This document shows, piece by piece, positions 36,419-46,071 of a DNA stretch of 64,000 bases. This DNA comes from Thalassospira tepidiphila MCCC 1A03514. Its GTDB lineage: Bacteria > Pseudomonadota > Alphaproteobacteria > Rhodospirillales > Thalassospiraceae. The stretch spans positions 1 through 64,000 of the forward strand of contig NZ_JPVZ01000005.1 in NCBI RefSeq assembly GCF_001662875.1. Reading direction: 5' to 3'. A program made the translations under genes and the position numbers. Position 1 is the stretch's first letter. The number at the start of each line of letters is the position of its first letter. The notes below the pieces were generated by a model, which was not told where the DNA came from, did not search any database, and saw only the letters and a program-made list of their open reading frames with translations.

Positions 36419-37591
36419 ATGTATGAAATCACCACCGAACTGGACAACCTGAACGAAGAGGTGATCGGCCACATGAATTCGTGGGTCGATATGCTTGGCG
36501 GCGGGGAGATCGGAAGGCTTGTCGGTGCTGCCTTGGTGCTGCTTGTTTTCTTTATCTTCAAGCGGGTTCTGGTGCGTGGTGCGCTTGCTATCTTGCGTCG
36601 GATTGCACAGCAGCGCTCAGAAAGCATGATGGGTAATGTGCTTGATGCCTTTGCCTTGCCTTTGCAGGCTTTGTTCATGCTGCTTGGCGTTTATTTTGCA
36701 ACCGAGGTGCTGACACTCCCCGAAGAAATTGATGCCTTTGCTGTTGAGGCTATTTCAGTCGCCGCCGGTTTCTGTGTCTTTTGGGCGCTGTTTCGGGCCG
36801 TCGAGCCGTTGGGGGTATCGTTAAATCGGCTGGTCGGCCGGTTTGGTGCCGGGCTTGGCGATGATCTGCGGCAGTTCTTCATTCGCGGGGTAAAGACCCT
36901 GATCGTCGTTATTGGCGGCGTTATCATTCTGGAAAACTGGGGTATTGATGTTTCAGCGTTCCTGGGTGGTCTTGGTCTTGCCGGGATGGCGGTTGCGTTG
37001 GCGGCAAAGGATTCCGTGGCCAATATCTTTGGCGGCCTGACGATTTTCGCCGACAACCTGTATAAGCGCGGCGACTGGATCGAAACACCGCACTTCGAAG
37101 GAACGGTTGAGGTTGTGGGCCTGCGGGCGACCAAGGTACGTACCTTTGCCAAGGCATTGGTCACAATGCCAAATGCCCAGATCGTTGATTCGCCTGTGAT
37201 CAACTGGTCGCGCATGACCCATCGTCGGATCAAGATGGTGATTGGTCTGGAATACCGAACGACCGCCAAACAAATGGAAGCCATTGTCGACAAGCTGCGC
37301 GATTTTCTGAAAAACGATGAAGACGTTGCACAGACCGATGTCGCCCAAATGGTACATTTGTCCGACTTTGGTGCCAGTTCGATCAATATTGATCTTTATT
37401 ACTTCACCAAAACCACTGACTGGGTGACGTGGCGCGATATTCGCAATCGTCATATCATTGCTTTCAAACGTATTGTCGAGGAAGAGGACGCTGCTTTCGC
37501 ATTCCCGTCGCAATCGCTATATGTCGAAAGCATGCCGGAAATCATCAACAGCCCAAAAGACGATCAACGTTCAGAACGTAAGATCGGATAG
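36419..37591 (+). CDS. mechanosensitive channel of the MscS family
   Basis: A 390-residue MscS-type channel. Several N-terminal membrane helices (about 30-50, 75-98, 105-128, 150-172) lead to the pore helix LGLAGMAVALAAKDSVANIFGGL (about 182-204), with the Gly/Ala packing of TM3. The beta domain RGDWIETPHFEGTVEVVGLRATKVRT and the alpha/beta cytoplasmic vestibule follow. It opens under membrane tension to release osmolytes. It is divergent from the flavoprotein gene and only 5 bases upstream of the next gene. Confidence 0.92.
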   Translation: MYEITTELDNLNEEVIGHMNSWVDMLGGGEIGRLVGAALVLLVFFIFKRVLVRGALAILRRIAQQRSESMMGNVLDAFALPLQALFMLLGVYFATEVLTLPEEIDAFAVEAISVAAGFCVFWALFRAVEPLGVSLNRLVGRFGAGLGDDLRQFFIRGVKTLIVVIGGVIILENWGIDVSAFLGGLGLAGMAVALAAKDSVANIFGGLTIFADNLYKRGDWIETPHFEGTVEVVGLRATKVRTFAKALVTMPNAQIVDSPVINWSRMTHRRIKMVIGLEYRTTAKQMEAIVDKLRDFLKNDEDVAQTDVAQMVHLSDFGASSINIDLYYFTKTTDWVTWRDIRNRHIIAFKRIVEEEDAAFAFPSQSLYVESMPEIINSPKDDQRSERKIG

Positions 37592-37596
37592 GATAA

Positions 37597-38442
37597 ATGC
37601 CCGATACGCCAAAGCTTTCCCACTGTGCCGACTATGTCAGGCGCCATGACCGGGACCGTTTCCTGTGTACGCTGTTTGCGGCACCGGAAAAACGTGAATC
37701 GCTGTTCACCCTGTACGCCTTTAATCAGGAAGTTTCCAAAACGCGCGAGATGGTCAGTGAAGTCATGCTGGGCCATATCCGCTTGCAATGGTGGCGTGAC
37801 ACCCTGACCGAATTGGGCGAGGGGCAGGTGCGCAAACACGAAGTTGTCGAGCCACTGGCTGATCTGATCAACGACGGGCATCTTGCGGTTGCCGACCTTG
37901 AGGCGATTGTTGCCGCGCGCGAGTTTGATCTTGAAGACCGCCAACCTGTCACCCAGCAGGAACTTGATCGCTATATTGATCAAACGTCCGGACAGATCAG
38001 TGTTCTGGCGTCAAGGCTGCTTGGGGCAGGTGGTGATGATGCAGACCATGCCGCACGGCTTGCCGGCAATGCGTATGGCCTGGTCGGCATCATGCGCGCC
38101 ATCGTGTTCCATGGCCGATCAAAACGCCTTTATCTGCCCAAGGATCGGATGGAACATCACGAAGTCGCGCAAGGCGACGTTTTCGAGTTCCGCAAAAAGC
38201 AGGAAATCCGCGAGTTCATTCGCGAACTGGCCGAATTGGCGCGTGCCCGCATTGCCGAGGCCCGCAAACATCGCAGCGCCTTGCCAAAACAGGCCCACGC
38301 CGCGGCATTGCCGGTTGTTCTAGCCGACGGGTACCTCCGCAAGCTTGCCAAGGCCGGATATGATCCGTTTTCCGCAGAATTCGGTTTGGCGCGACCGGCC
38401 AGTCTGCGGTTGACCCTTAACGGGATGCTCAAGAGATATTGA
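37597..38442 (+). CDS. squalene/phytoene synthase-fold protein without catalytic aspartates (NDUFAF6-like)
   Basis: A 281-residue all-helical protein. DRDRFLCTLFAAPEKRESLFTLYAFNQEV near 18-46, TREMVSEVMLGHIRLQWWRD near 50 and AGNAYGLVGIMRAI near 156 match the trans-isoprenyl synthase fold. The two Asp-rich motifs needed for prenyl-diphosphate chemistry are absent (the first reads FNQEVSKTRE). That is the pattern of the NDUFAF6-like branch, whose mitochondrial member is a complex I assembly factor. Hence it is probably not a hopanoid or carotenoid enzyme. It starts 5 bases after mscS. Confidence 0.78.
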   Translation: MPDTPKLSHCADYVRRHDRDRFLCTLFAAPEKRESLFTLYAFNQEVSKTREMVSEVMLGHIRLQWWRDTLTELGEGQVRKHEVVEPLADLINDGHLAVADLEAIVAAREFDLEDRQPVTQQELDRYIDQTSGQISVLASRLLGAGGDDADHAARLAGNAYGLVGIMRAIVFHGRSKRLYLPKDRMEHHEVAQGDVFEFRKKQEIREFIRELAELARARIAEARKHRSALPKQAHAAALPVVLADGYLRKLAKAGYDPFSAEFGLARPASLRLTLNGMLKRY

Positions 38443-38588
38443 TCCGATATCGCTTGTCACATGACCATTGTATAAATATCTCTTAGAGTGAGAACAAAGG
38501 TCAGGACAGCACTGAACTGTACGTGGTAGCGTTGGTAACCCTTTGATATCTGGCGCAAGATGCGGGCATGCCCGACATGAGGACCAAG

Positions 38589-39170
38589 ATGGCACATTTG
38601 ATAAAAAAGACCCGGAAACGGTGGTTTAGCGGCCTGATGTTTGTCGGGCTGCTGTGCCTGTCTGTCATGACTGTTTCACAGGCCCGTGCCGCAAGCATTG
38701 AGCCGTTCGTGGGTTCCTATCACGGCACGACCATCGAACATGCCGAGAACGAGCTGCAAGCCCGTGATCTTGATGTGGTCATCAAGGAGACCGAACGCGG
38801 CTTTATCGTCGATTGGTCAACGGTCATCCACAAGCCAGACGGACGTGAAAAAACCGTCTCACTGGATGTCGAGTTTTACGCAACTGAGCGTGCTGACATC
38901 TATGGCAGCGCCATGCGTTCGGGGCTGTTCGGGAAACGTATTCCCAATGACCCGCTCAAAGGCGAACCATTTTTCTGGGCACGGATTGTGGACAAGACCC
39001 TGACCATTCACGCGCTTTATATCAATGATGAAGGCGGGTATGAAATGCAGGTCTACAAGCGCACGCTCGACGATGACGGCAATCTTGATCTGATCTTTCG
39101 CCGGTTCCGCGACGGGGAACAAATTCGCGATGTTACGGGCAAGCTGACGCGCCAACCTGATCGCTATTGA
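38589..39170 (+). CDS. secreted protein of unknown function
   Basis: About 193 residues. A signal peptide with a basic start and hydrophobic core ends at AxA near residue 34 (SQARA), so the mature protein of about 160 residues is periplasmic. It appears beta-rich and may form a small barrel, with alternating hydrophobic strands and many charged residues (EPFVGSYHGTTIE, then YINDEGGYEMQVYKRTL). I do not recognise the family. ATGs at 38568 and 38577 are in frame, but GAGG at 38579-38582 is spaced correctly (6 bases) for ATG 38589. Confidence 0.7.
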   Translation: MAHLIKKTRKRWFSGLMFVGLLCLSVMTVSQARAASIEPFVGSYHGTTIEHAENELQARDLDVVIKETERGFIVDWSTVIHKPDGREKTVSLDVEFYATERADIYGSAMRSGLFGKRIPNDPLKGEPFFWARIVDKTLTIHALYINDEGGYEMQVYKRTLDDDGNLDLIFRRFRDGEQIRDVTGKLTRQPDRY

Positions 39171-39194
39171 TCGCGCGCCTGTCAGGTCAAAGAA

Positions 39195-39224
39195 AAAAGC
39201 CGCATCACTTTCGATGCGGCTTTT
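39195..39224. terminator. bidirectional terminator between the secreted-protein gene and trmFO
   Basis: A 12-bp perfect stem, arm AAAAGCCGCATC, at 39195-39206 with 39213-39224, between convergent genes. Confidence 0.85.
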
Positions 39225-39230
39225 GATTTT

Positions 39231-40577
39231 TCAGGCTGCGTTCACGGTGCTGAGCCACTCATCAAACAGCGGAATGGCACGATCGCTATAAAGCTTTTTG
39301 CGGTCACGGCCCTTGACCCGTTTCTTGAGATCAAGATCCGGGAACAGACCGAAATTCACATTCATCGGCTGGAAGGTGCTTTCATCGGCACCGCCGGTGA
39401 TGTGGTTCAATAGGGCCCCCATGGCGGTTGCAAGCGGCGGGGTCGGGATGGTTTTCCCGGCTTTTTCGGCTGCGGTAAACCGCCCAACCATCAAACCGAC
39501 GGCTGCACTTTCAACATATCCTTCACAGCCTGTAATCTGACCGGCAAAACGCAGATCAGGACGTGATTTAAGGCGCAGATTCCCATCCAAAAGTCGTGGC
39601 GAGTTCAGGAAGGTGTTGCGGTGAATGCCGCCAAGACGTGCGAATTCGGCATTTTCGAGCCCCGGAATGGTGCGGAAGACTTCAACCTGCGCGCCGTATT
39701 TCAGTTTGGTCTGGAAGCCGACCATATTGTAAAGCGTGCCAAGCGCATTGTCCTGACGCAGCTGAACGATTGCGCGCGGCTTTTCTTTCGGATTATGCGG
39801 GTTGGTCAGGCCAACCGGTTTCATCGGGCCGTGACGCAGCGTTTCGCGCCCACGTTCGGCCATGACCTCGATCGGAAGGCATCCATCGAAATAGGGGGTG
39901 TCTTTTTCCCAGTCCTTGAATTCGGTTTTTTCGCCTTCGATCAGGGCATCAATGAAGCGGTTATACTCCTCTTCATACATCGGGCAGTTGATGTAATCCT
40001 TGCCATCGCCCTTGTCGTAACGCGACTGGAACCATGCCTTGTCGAAATCAATACTGTCCTTATAGACAATCGGTGCGATCGCATCAAAGAAGGCAAGGCT
40101 TTCCTCGCCGGTTGCCTTGCGAATGGCGTCGGCAAGTGCACCGGATGTCAGCGGGCCGGTCGCAATGATGGTATGTTCCCATTCTTCTGGCGGCAGACCA
40201 TCAATTTCGCCGCGCTCCATCGTGATCAAAGGATGATTTTCAAGCGCGTTTGTGACGGCCTCGGAAAAACCTTCGCGGTCAACGGCCAGTGCGCCACCGG
40301 CGGGTACCTTGTGCTGATCAGCGCACCGCATGATGATCGAACCGGCACGGCGCATTTCATCATGGATCAGGCCGACAGCATTGTATTCCTTGTCATCGGA
40401 CCGGAATGAATTCGAACAGACCAGCTCAGCACATTTGTCGGTATGGTGTGCATCGGTCGGGCGCGTCGGGCGCATTTCATGCAGGATGACGGGCACACCG
40501 GCTTCTGCCAATTGCCAGGCGGCTTCGCTGCCTGCCAGACCGGCGCCAATAATATGAACAGGCTTGACCGTATTCAC
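39231..40577 (-). CDS. trmFO: methylenetetrahydrofolate--tRNA-(uracil-5-)-methyltransferase TrmFO
   Basis: A 448-residue folate- and FAD-dependent enzyme that makes ribothymidine at position 54 of t[24 protein letters not shown] at the N-terminus binds FAD, and [18 protein letters not shown] and [20 protein letters not shown] are family signatures. The frame is open 15 codons further upstream, to an ATG at 40622, but AAGGAG lies 9 bases before a GTG at 40577 that begins [11 protein letters not shown], so I place the start there. Confidence 0.94.
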   Translation of the reverse strand: MNTVKPVHIIGAGLAGSEAAWQLAEAGVPVILHEMRPTRPTDAHHTDKCAELVCSNSFRSDDKEYNAVGLIHDEMRRAGSIIMRCADQHKVPAGGALAVDREGFSEAVTNALENHPLITMERGEIDGLPPEEWEHTIIATGPLTSGALADAIRKATGEESLAFFDAIAPIVYKDSIDFDKAWFQSRYDKGDGKDYINCPMYEEEYNRFIDALIEGEKTEFKDWEKDTPYFDGCLPIEVMAERGRETLRHGPMKPVGLTNPHNPKEKPRAIVQLRQDNALGTLYNMVGFQTKLKYGAQVEVFRTIPGLENAEFARLGGIHRNTFLNSPRLLDGNLRLKSRPDLRFAGQITGCEGYVESAAVGLMVGRFTAAEKAGKTIPTPPLATAMGALLNHITGGADESTFQPMNVNFGLFPDLDLKKRVKGRDRKKLYSDRAIPLFDEWLSTVNAA

Positions 40578-40780
40578 GTGTGCGAACTCCTTGCCAGAGT
40601 GGGTTTTGATAACGTGGCACACACATAGCGGTGCATGGGGGCAGATTTCAAGTCAATTGCGCAGCAGGCAGAGCAAACCTGTTCACATTGTCCTGCATAA
40701 CCGAAATTTTCACACCACCACATCCCAACCGTCTTACAGGACAGAGCCGTTCTGTCCCGATAACGTGAAGATGGCATTCC

Positions 40781-41758
40781 ATGAGCTACCCGCATCATCC
40801 CTATGGCTACGAACCTACCCATTGTCCGGTGATCGGCCTTGTGCCGCGTCGGCGGCACGTCATGGATGCAGAATTTGTCGAAGGCACCAAGGAGCCTGAG
40901 AGTAGCGATGGTGACGCACAAAGCGACCAGAAGGAAAGACGTCTTGGATTTCCATTCGGCGGCGCGGGCGAGGGCGCGTTTGGTCCCGCAGATATCGAAG
41001 GCATGATTGAATATGTGGTTGCCACCCGTCAGGGATGGCGATCCTCGATGGTGATCCGCTCTTTCCTGCGTTGGTGGCGCGAAGATGATGATGCCGATAC
41101 CAAGGCAGCACAGGATAGAAAGCAATCAGATGCCATCATCATGCTTCTGGCATTGAACCAGGGCCGAGACGGTTTCGTGCAGGGATATCTAAACGATCTC
41201 AAACACGAACAGCTTGATCGGCCCAAGTTGCCAACGGAAAATCCGGTCGAAGTGGCCTTTAACAAAAGCCTGCGTATCGCTGCCCTTGCCTTGGCACTTT
41301 CGCCAATTGTCCTTGTCTTTGCGGTCCTGTTTTTTGTGCAGGTCGACAACCTTATCAGCACCGGCAACGGCAAATTGTTTGGTTTCAGCTACGACCTGTT
41401 GTTCGTGGTCGGCAGTTTCGGTGCCATCGGTGCCCTGACCAGCATGATGATGCGCCTTGGCAAGGATGTGCCGTGGGGGGAAATGGAACCGGCTTCGGTG
41501 TTCTTTAATTTCTTGTTCCGGCCGTGCATGGGGTTCTGCTTTGCGATCATTGTCCTTTTAGCGCTTAGGGCCGGGATGTTGCCAATCCCCCTTGATGAGC
41601 TGCACAAGATTGACGATCTCGACCAAATCAGCCAATCAGCCGCCGCAGGTCAGCAGATCTCCATCGTGCTTGTCTTCGCCTTCCTGTCGGGATTTAGCGA
41701 ACGGCTAAGTACTGCGCTGGTCAAGCGGGTTGAAGACAGGGTCACGAATTCGGGTTAA
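40781..41758 (+). CDS. uncharacterised membrane protein
   Basis: A 325-residue protein I do not recognise. The first 160 residues are soluble, hydrophilic and probably partly disordered (Glu/Asp-rich near 30-60). Four hydrophobic segments follow: about 167-189 (ALALALSPIVLVFAVLFFV), 205-222 (LLFVVGSFGAIGALTSMM), 245-265 (FLFRPCMGFCFAIIVLLAL) and 293-308 (ISIVLVFAFLSGFSER). The layout, ending in a GFSER-type loop and short tail, resembles a recurring bacterial family of unknown role. It is monocistronic, convergent with uvrA. Confidence 0.7.
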   Translation: MSYPHHPYGYEPTHCPVIGLVPRRRHVMDAEFVEGTKEPESSDGDAQSDQKERRLGFPFGGAGEGAFGPADIEGMIEYVVATRQGWRSSMVIRSFLRWWREDDDADTKAAQDRKQSDAIIMLLALNQGRDGFVQGYLNDLKHEQLDRPKLPTENPVEVAFNKSLRIAALALALSPIVLVFAVLFFVQVDNLISTGNGKLFGFSYDLLFVVGSFGAIGALTSMMMRLGKDVPWGEMEPASVFFNFLFRPCMGFCFAIIVLLALRAGMLPIPLDELHKIDDLDQISQSAAAGQQISIVLVFAFLSGFSERLSTALVKRVEDRVTNSG

Positions 41759-41769
41759 GCCAAAACGAA

Positions 41770-41792
41770 AAGGGCAGCTTCATGCTGCCCTT
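41770..41792. terminator. bidirectional terminator beside uvrA
   Basis: A 9-bp perfect stem AAGGGCAGC/GCTGCCCTT with a 5-base loop, between the convergent membrane-protein gene and uvrA. Confidence 0.8.
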
Positions 41793-41797
41793 ATGTC

Positions 41798-44626
41798 TTA
41801 TTCCAGTCCGAGATGGCGTTTCAGGTAGCGCCCTGTGTAACTGCGTTCATTGCACATGATGTCTTCCGGTGTTCCGGCACCGACCAGTTGGCCGCCACCA
41901 TCACCGCCCTCGGGGCCGATATCAATGATCCAGTCTGCGGTCTTGATAACATCAAGGTTATGTTCGATCACCACAACCGTATTGCCCTGATCGACAAGCG
42001 TATGCAGCACTTCCAGAAGTTTGCGGATATCGTGGAAATGAAGCCCTGTTGTCGGCTCATCAAGGATATAGATCGTCCGGCCGGTTGCACGTTTGGACAG
42101 TTCCTTGGCAAGCTTCACACGTTGGGCTTCGCCACCCGACAGGGTGGTGGCCTGCTGCCCCAGATGGATATAGGAAAGCCCGACCTGTTTAAGGGTTTCC
42201 ATCTTGTCGCGGATGGACGGAACGGCCTTAAAGAAATCGGCACCTTCTTCAACTGTCATATCAAGTACGTCGGATATCGACTTGCCTTTAAATGATATTT
42301 CCAGTGTCTCGCGGTTATAGCGATGGCCTTTGCACTGGTCACATTCGACATAAACGTCGGGCAGGAAGTGCATTTCAATTTTGATGACGCCATCACCTTG
42401 GCATGCTTCGCAGCGTCCACCCTTGACGTTGAATGAAAAACGACCGGGCTTGTAGCCGCGTGTTTTTGCCTCTGGCAATTGGGCGAACCATTCACGGATG
42501 GGTGTGAACGCACCGGTATAGGTCACCGGGTTGGAACGCGGCGTTCTGCCAATCGGGCTTTGGTCAATATCAATGATCTTGTCGATCAGTTCGACACCCG
42601 TGATCTCGTCATGTGCGCCGGGGTGATGGCGGGCATTATGCATCCGCTTGGCCAGCGCCTTATACAGCGTTTCAATCACAAGACTTGATTTGCCGCCGCC
42701 CGAAACCCCGGTCACACAGATGAACTTGCCCAATGGGAAATCTACATCAATGCCCTGCAGGTTGTTGGCCGTTGCCCCCTTGATGGTAATCGCTTTGCCA
42801 TTACCCTTGCGGCGTTCTTTTGGAACCGCGATCTGTTCAACCCCGACAAGGTATTTACCCGTCAGGCTATCTGGGTTTTGCTGGATCTGTTCAGGGGTAC
42901 CTTCGGCAACGATACGGCCGCCATGAATACCGGCACCCGGTCCCATATCCACAACATAGTCAGCCGCCCGAATGGCGTCTTCATCATGTTCTACCACGAG
43001 CACCGTATTGCCAAGGTCGCGCAGACGTTTTAGCGTTTCAAGCAAGCGGTCGTTGTCGCGCTGATGTAGGCCGATGGATGGTTCATCAAGCACATACAAA
43101 ACACCTGTCAAACCAGAACCGATCTGGGACGCCAGCCGGATACGCTGGCTTTCGCCACCAGAAAGCGTGCCGGATGTGCGCGACATCGATAAGTAATCCA
43201 AACCGACATCGCGCAGGAACCGCAGACGATCATTGATTTCGCGAAGGATACGACGCGCAATCTCAGTTTCTTTTGCGTTGAGCTTATCTTCCAGTGCCAG
43301 GAACCAATCGGCGGCCTTGGCAATCGAAAGATCCGTGACCTGGGAAATGTCACAGCCATCAACCTTTACCGCCAGTGCTTCGGGTTTCAGGCGTTTGCCC
43401 GCACAGGTCGGGCAGTGCGATACCATCTGGTATTTGGACAGTTCATCACGGGCCCACTGACTGTCGGTTTCACGCCAGCGGCGCGCCATGTTGGGAATAA
43501 CACCTTCAAACGGACGCGAAACCTTGTAGCTACGTGATCCATCATCATAGGTCACCGTGACTTCTTCTTCGCCCGACCCATGCAGGATGATGTCCTGTGC
43601 TTTCTTGGGCAATTTTTCCCACGGGACATTGGTTTTGAAGTCGAAGTGCTTGGCAACCGATTTCAGGGTCTGGAGATAGTATTTCGATGTTGTGCTGGCC
43701 CAGGGCGCGACGGCACCGTTTTCGAGCGTCTTGCTTTCATCCGGGACGACCAGCATCGGGTCGAATTCCATTTGGGTGCCAAGACCATCACAGGCCGGGC
43801 AGGCGCCAAACGGATTATTGAATGAAAACAGGCGTGGTTCGATTTCCTCGATGGTAAAGCCGGAAACCGGGCAGGCGAACTTTGCCGAAAACACCGTGGT
43901 TTCGCCGGTTTTGGCATCTTCGGTCAAAACGATGCCGTCGGTAAGTTCAAGCGCGGTTTCAAAACTGTCTGCCAGACGGGTTGAAATGCCATCCTTGACG
44001 ATCAGGCGGTCAACCACGACAGAAATATCGTGTTTGAGCTTCTTGTTGAGTTCCGGTGCTTCGTCGATGTCATACATTTCGCCATCAATCTTGACACGCT
44101 GGAAGCCGCGCGCGCGAAGTTCACGCAGTTCTTTTTTGTATTCACCTTTACGGCCACGCACGATCGGGGCTAGAAGGTAAAGACGCGTACCTTCTTCCAT
44201 CTCCATCACGCGGTCGACCATTTGCGAAACGGTCTGACTGACAATCGGAAGTCCTGTGGCAGGCGAATAGGGGATGCCGACACGCGCCCACAACAGGCGC
44301 ATATAGTCATAAATTTCGGTGACGGTGCCGACGGTCGAACGCGGGTTCTTCGAGGTCGTCTTTTGTTCGATGGAAATGGCTGGTGACAGCCCGTCGATGT
44401 ATTCGACATCGGGCTTTTGCATAAGTTCAAGGAACTGGCGGGCATAGGCCGACAGGCTTTCGACATAGCGGCGCTGACCTTCGGCATAGATCGTATCAAA
44501 GGCCAAAGAACTTTTGCCTGATCCCGACAGACCGGTAATCACCACAAGGGAATCGCGCGGCAGTTCAACATCAATGTTCTGAAGGTTGTGTTCTTTCGCA
44601 CCGCGAACCGAGATTTTCGTCAGCAT
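41798..44626 (-). CDS. uvrA: excinuclease ABC subunit A
   Basis: A 942-residue UvrA with two ABC ATPase modules. [25 protein letters not shown] near 33 and [11 protein letters not shown] near 635 are Walker A motifs; [17 protein letters not shown] near 491 and [17 protein letters not shown] near 829 are signatures. Cys pairs of zinc-finger modules are seen in [14 protein letters not shown] and [14 protein letters not shown]. It recognises lesions for nucleotide-excision repair. Its promoter carries a LexA box. The interacting Mfd is encoded at 60368. Confidence 0.98.
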   Translation of the reverse strand: MLTKISVRGAKEHNLQNIDVELPRDSLVVITGLSGSGKSSLAFDTIYAEGQRRYVESLSAYARQFLELMQKPDVEYIDGLSPAISIEQKTTSKNPRSTVGTVTEIYDYMRLLWARVGIPYSPATGLPIVSQTVSQMVDRVMEMEEGTRLYLLAPIVRGRKGEYKKELRELRARGFQRVKIDGEMYDIDEAPELNKKLKHDISVVVDRLIVKDGISTRLADSFETALELTDGIVLTEDAKTGETTVFSAKFACPVSGFTIEEIEPRLFSFNNPFGACPACDGLGTQMEFDPMLVVPDESKTLENGAVAPWASTTSKYYLQTLKSVAKHFDFKTNVPWEKLPKKAQDIILHGSGEEEVTVTYDDGSRSYKVSRPFEGVIPNMARRWRETDSQWARDELSKYQMVSHCPTCAGKRLKPEALAVKVDGCDISQVTDLSIAKAADWFLALEDKLNAKETEIARRILREINDRLRFLRDVGLDYLSMSRTSGTLSGGESQRIRLASQIGSGLTGVLYVLDEPSIGLHQRDNDRLLETLKRLRDLGNTVLVVEHDEDAIRAADYVVDMGPGAGIHGGRIVAEGTPEQIQQNPDSLTGKYLVGVEQIAVPKERRKGNGKAITIKGATANNLQGIDVDFPLGKFICVTGVSGGGKSSLVIETLYKALAKRMHNARHHPGAHDEITGVELIDKIIDIDQSPIGRTPRSNPVTYTGAFTPIREWFAQLPEAKTRGYKPGRFSFNVKGGRCEACQGDGVIKIEMHFLPDVYVECDQCKGHRYNRETLEISFKGKSISDVLDMTVEEGADFFKAVPSIRDKMETLKQVGLSYIHLGQQATTLSGGEAQRVKLAKELSKRATGRTIYILDEPTTGLHFHDIRKLLEVLHTLVDQGNTVVVIEHNLDVIKTADWIIDIGPEGGDGGGQLVGAGTPEDIMCNERSYTGRYLKRHLGLE

Positions 44627-44638
44627 GTCGGGCCTTTT

Positions 44639-44653
44639 GTTCCTGAATTGTTC
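44639..44653 (-). promoter_or_regulatory. LexA (SOS) box of uvrA
   Basis: GTTCCTGAATTGTTC, a perfect GTTC-N7-GTTC direct repeat as used by alphaproteobacterial LexA. It covers the predicted transcript start, 12 bases upstream of the start codon. Confidence 0.85.
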
Positions 44654-44659
44654 GGAAAG

Positions 44660-44688
44660 TGTATAGAGGAGCCGTAAGCTATACGCAA
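44660..44688 (-). promoter_or_regulatory. uvrA promoter
   Basis: On the minus strand TTGCGT (44683-44688), a 17-base spacer and TATACA (44660-44665). The start point would fall in the LexA box. Confidence 0.75.
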
Positions 44689-44765
44689 GCGCACCCCTGA
44701 CAGTTCCTGTCAGTATTTGTCAGGAGATCCGCAATTAACAACCCGATGCATGACAGAGCCACGAA

Positions 44766-44795
44766 AAAGCCCGCCGAACAAGACCGGCGGGCTTT
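44766..44795 (-). terminator. intrinsic terminator of fba
   Basis: An 11-bp perfect stem, arm AAAGCCCGCCG, at 44766-44776 with 44785-44795. Minus-strand transcripts exit into TTTTT. Confidence 0.85.
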
Positions 44796-44835
44796 ATAAA
44801 TCCTGTGACCGGAACGGTCATATTTTTGATCAGGC

Positions 44836-45915
44836 TTAGCCTTTGGTAACCGTACGACCGGTTGCGCCAAGGTCCTTGAAAGCTTCTTCGAGGCGCGCGG
44901 CCATCGACAGTTCAGCTTCGCGGATCCAGACGCGCGGATCATACTGTTTTTTGTAAGGCTGATCGGTTTCCGGGTCGACCTGATACTTGAACGCACGTGC
45001 GTTGGCTTCGACATACTCGCCAACCGGGCGGGCATAGGCGAACTGGGTATCGGTATCGATATTCATCTTGAAGCAGCCATAGCTGACAGCTTCTTCGATT
45101 TTCTCTTTTTCCGAACCGGAACCGCCATGGAACACGAAGTCGAGCGGGCGATCACCCAGACCGTGCTTCTCAGCCACGTATTTCTGGCTTTCCAGAAGGA
45201 TCTCCGGACGAAGCTTGACGTTGCCGGGCTTGTAAACGCCGTGCACGTTGCCAAACGCCGCCGCGACCGAGAAGTGGCCAAGCGGCGAGAGACGACGATA
45301 AGCTTCTTCGACTTCTTCCGGGCGGGTGTAAAGGCGCGGATCGATTTCCTCAACCGAGGTATCAAGCTCATGACCAATACCGTCTTCTTCACCACCGGTG
45401 ACGCCGAGTTCGATCTCAAGGCTCATCTCGATGGCGGACATCCGTTTCAGGAAGGTCTCGCAGGTTGCAAGGTTGTCTTCAACGGATTCTTCGGACAGAT
45501 CCAGCATGTGCGAGCTGTAAAGCGCCTTGCCGGTTTCGGCATAGGCCTTTTCGCTCCATTTCAGCATTTCATCGACCCATGGCACAAACTTGCGGTTTGC
45601 GTGGTCGGTATGCATGACAACAGCAACACCATAATGTTCAGCCAGAAGCTGTGCATGACGCGCAGCAGATACGGCGCCGAGAACACGGGCCGCAGCAGCG
45701 TCCTTGATGCCCTTGCCGGCAAAGAACTGTGCACCACCATTCGAAAGCTGAATGATAATGTCAGAACCGGCATTTGCAGCAGCTTCAAGGGCCGCGTTCA
45801 TCGTGCTTGAAGACGTAATATTGACGGCGGGAAGGGCGTAACCGTCCTGCTTGCAGGCAGAAACGAGTTCGCGATAGGCAGCACCGGTAACAACACCGGG
45901 TTTAACGGAAGGCAT
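44836..45915 (-). CDS. fba: class II fructose-bisphosphate aldolase
   Basis: A 359-residue zinc-dependent aldolase of the FbaA type, cleaving or forming fructose 1,6-bisphosphate in glycolysis and gluconeogenesis. VVMHTDHANRKFVPW near 99-113 holds zinc and substrate residues, GGEEDGIGHELDTS near 176 is the loop of the FbaA subclass, and FHGGSGSEKEKI near 269 binds the substrate phosphate. AGGAGG lies upstream of the ATG. It is on the same strand as nagA but 156 bases apart. Confidence 0.96.
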   Translation of the reverse strand: MPSVKPGVVTGAAYRELVSACKQDGYALPAVNITSSSTMNAALEAAANAGSDIIIQLSNGGAQFFAGKGIKDAAAARVLGAVSAARHAQLLAEHYGVAVVMHTDHANRKFVPWVDEMLKWSEKAYAETGKALYSSHMLDLSEESVEDNLATCETFLKRMSAIEMSLEIELGVTGGEEDGIGHELDTSVEEIDPRLYTRPEEVEEAYRRLSPLGHFSVAAAFGNVHGVYKPGNVKLRPEILLESQKYVAEKHGLGDRPLDFVFHGGSGSEKEKIEEAVSYGCFKMNIDTDTQFAYARPVGEYVEANARAFKYQVDPETDQPYKKQYDPRVWIREAELSMAARLEEAFKDLGATGRTVTKG

Positions 45916-46071
45916 GTGGGTACTCCTCCTGGGGGTCAGAGTAAAAACAGATCAGCAGCAAAATCACCTGAAGACCCTGCATACAAACTGTTACAGAGCC
46001 CAATGCATCTTCGAAATGCTGTCTCAGGTCAAGGCTTTCCGTCATAGACTTTCGGAAAATATTGCGTTTGC

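Noticed and set aside
37597-38442. Hopanoid or carotenoid synthase assignment
   Set aside because: The Asp-rich catalytic motifs of squalene/phytoene synthases are missing and no other pathway genes are present.
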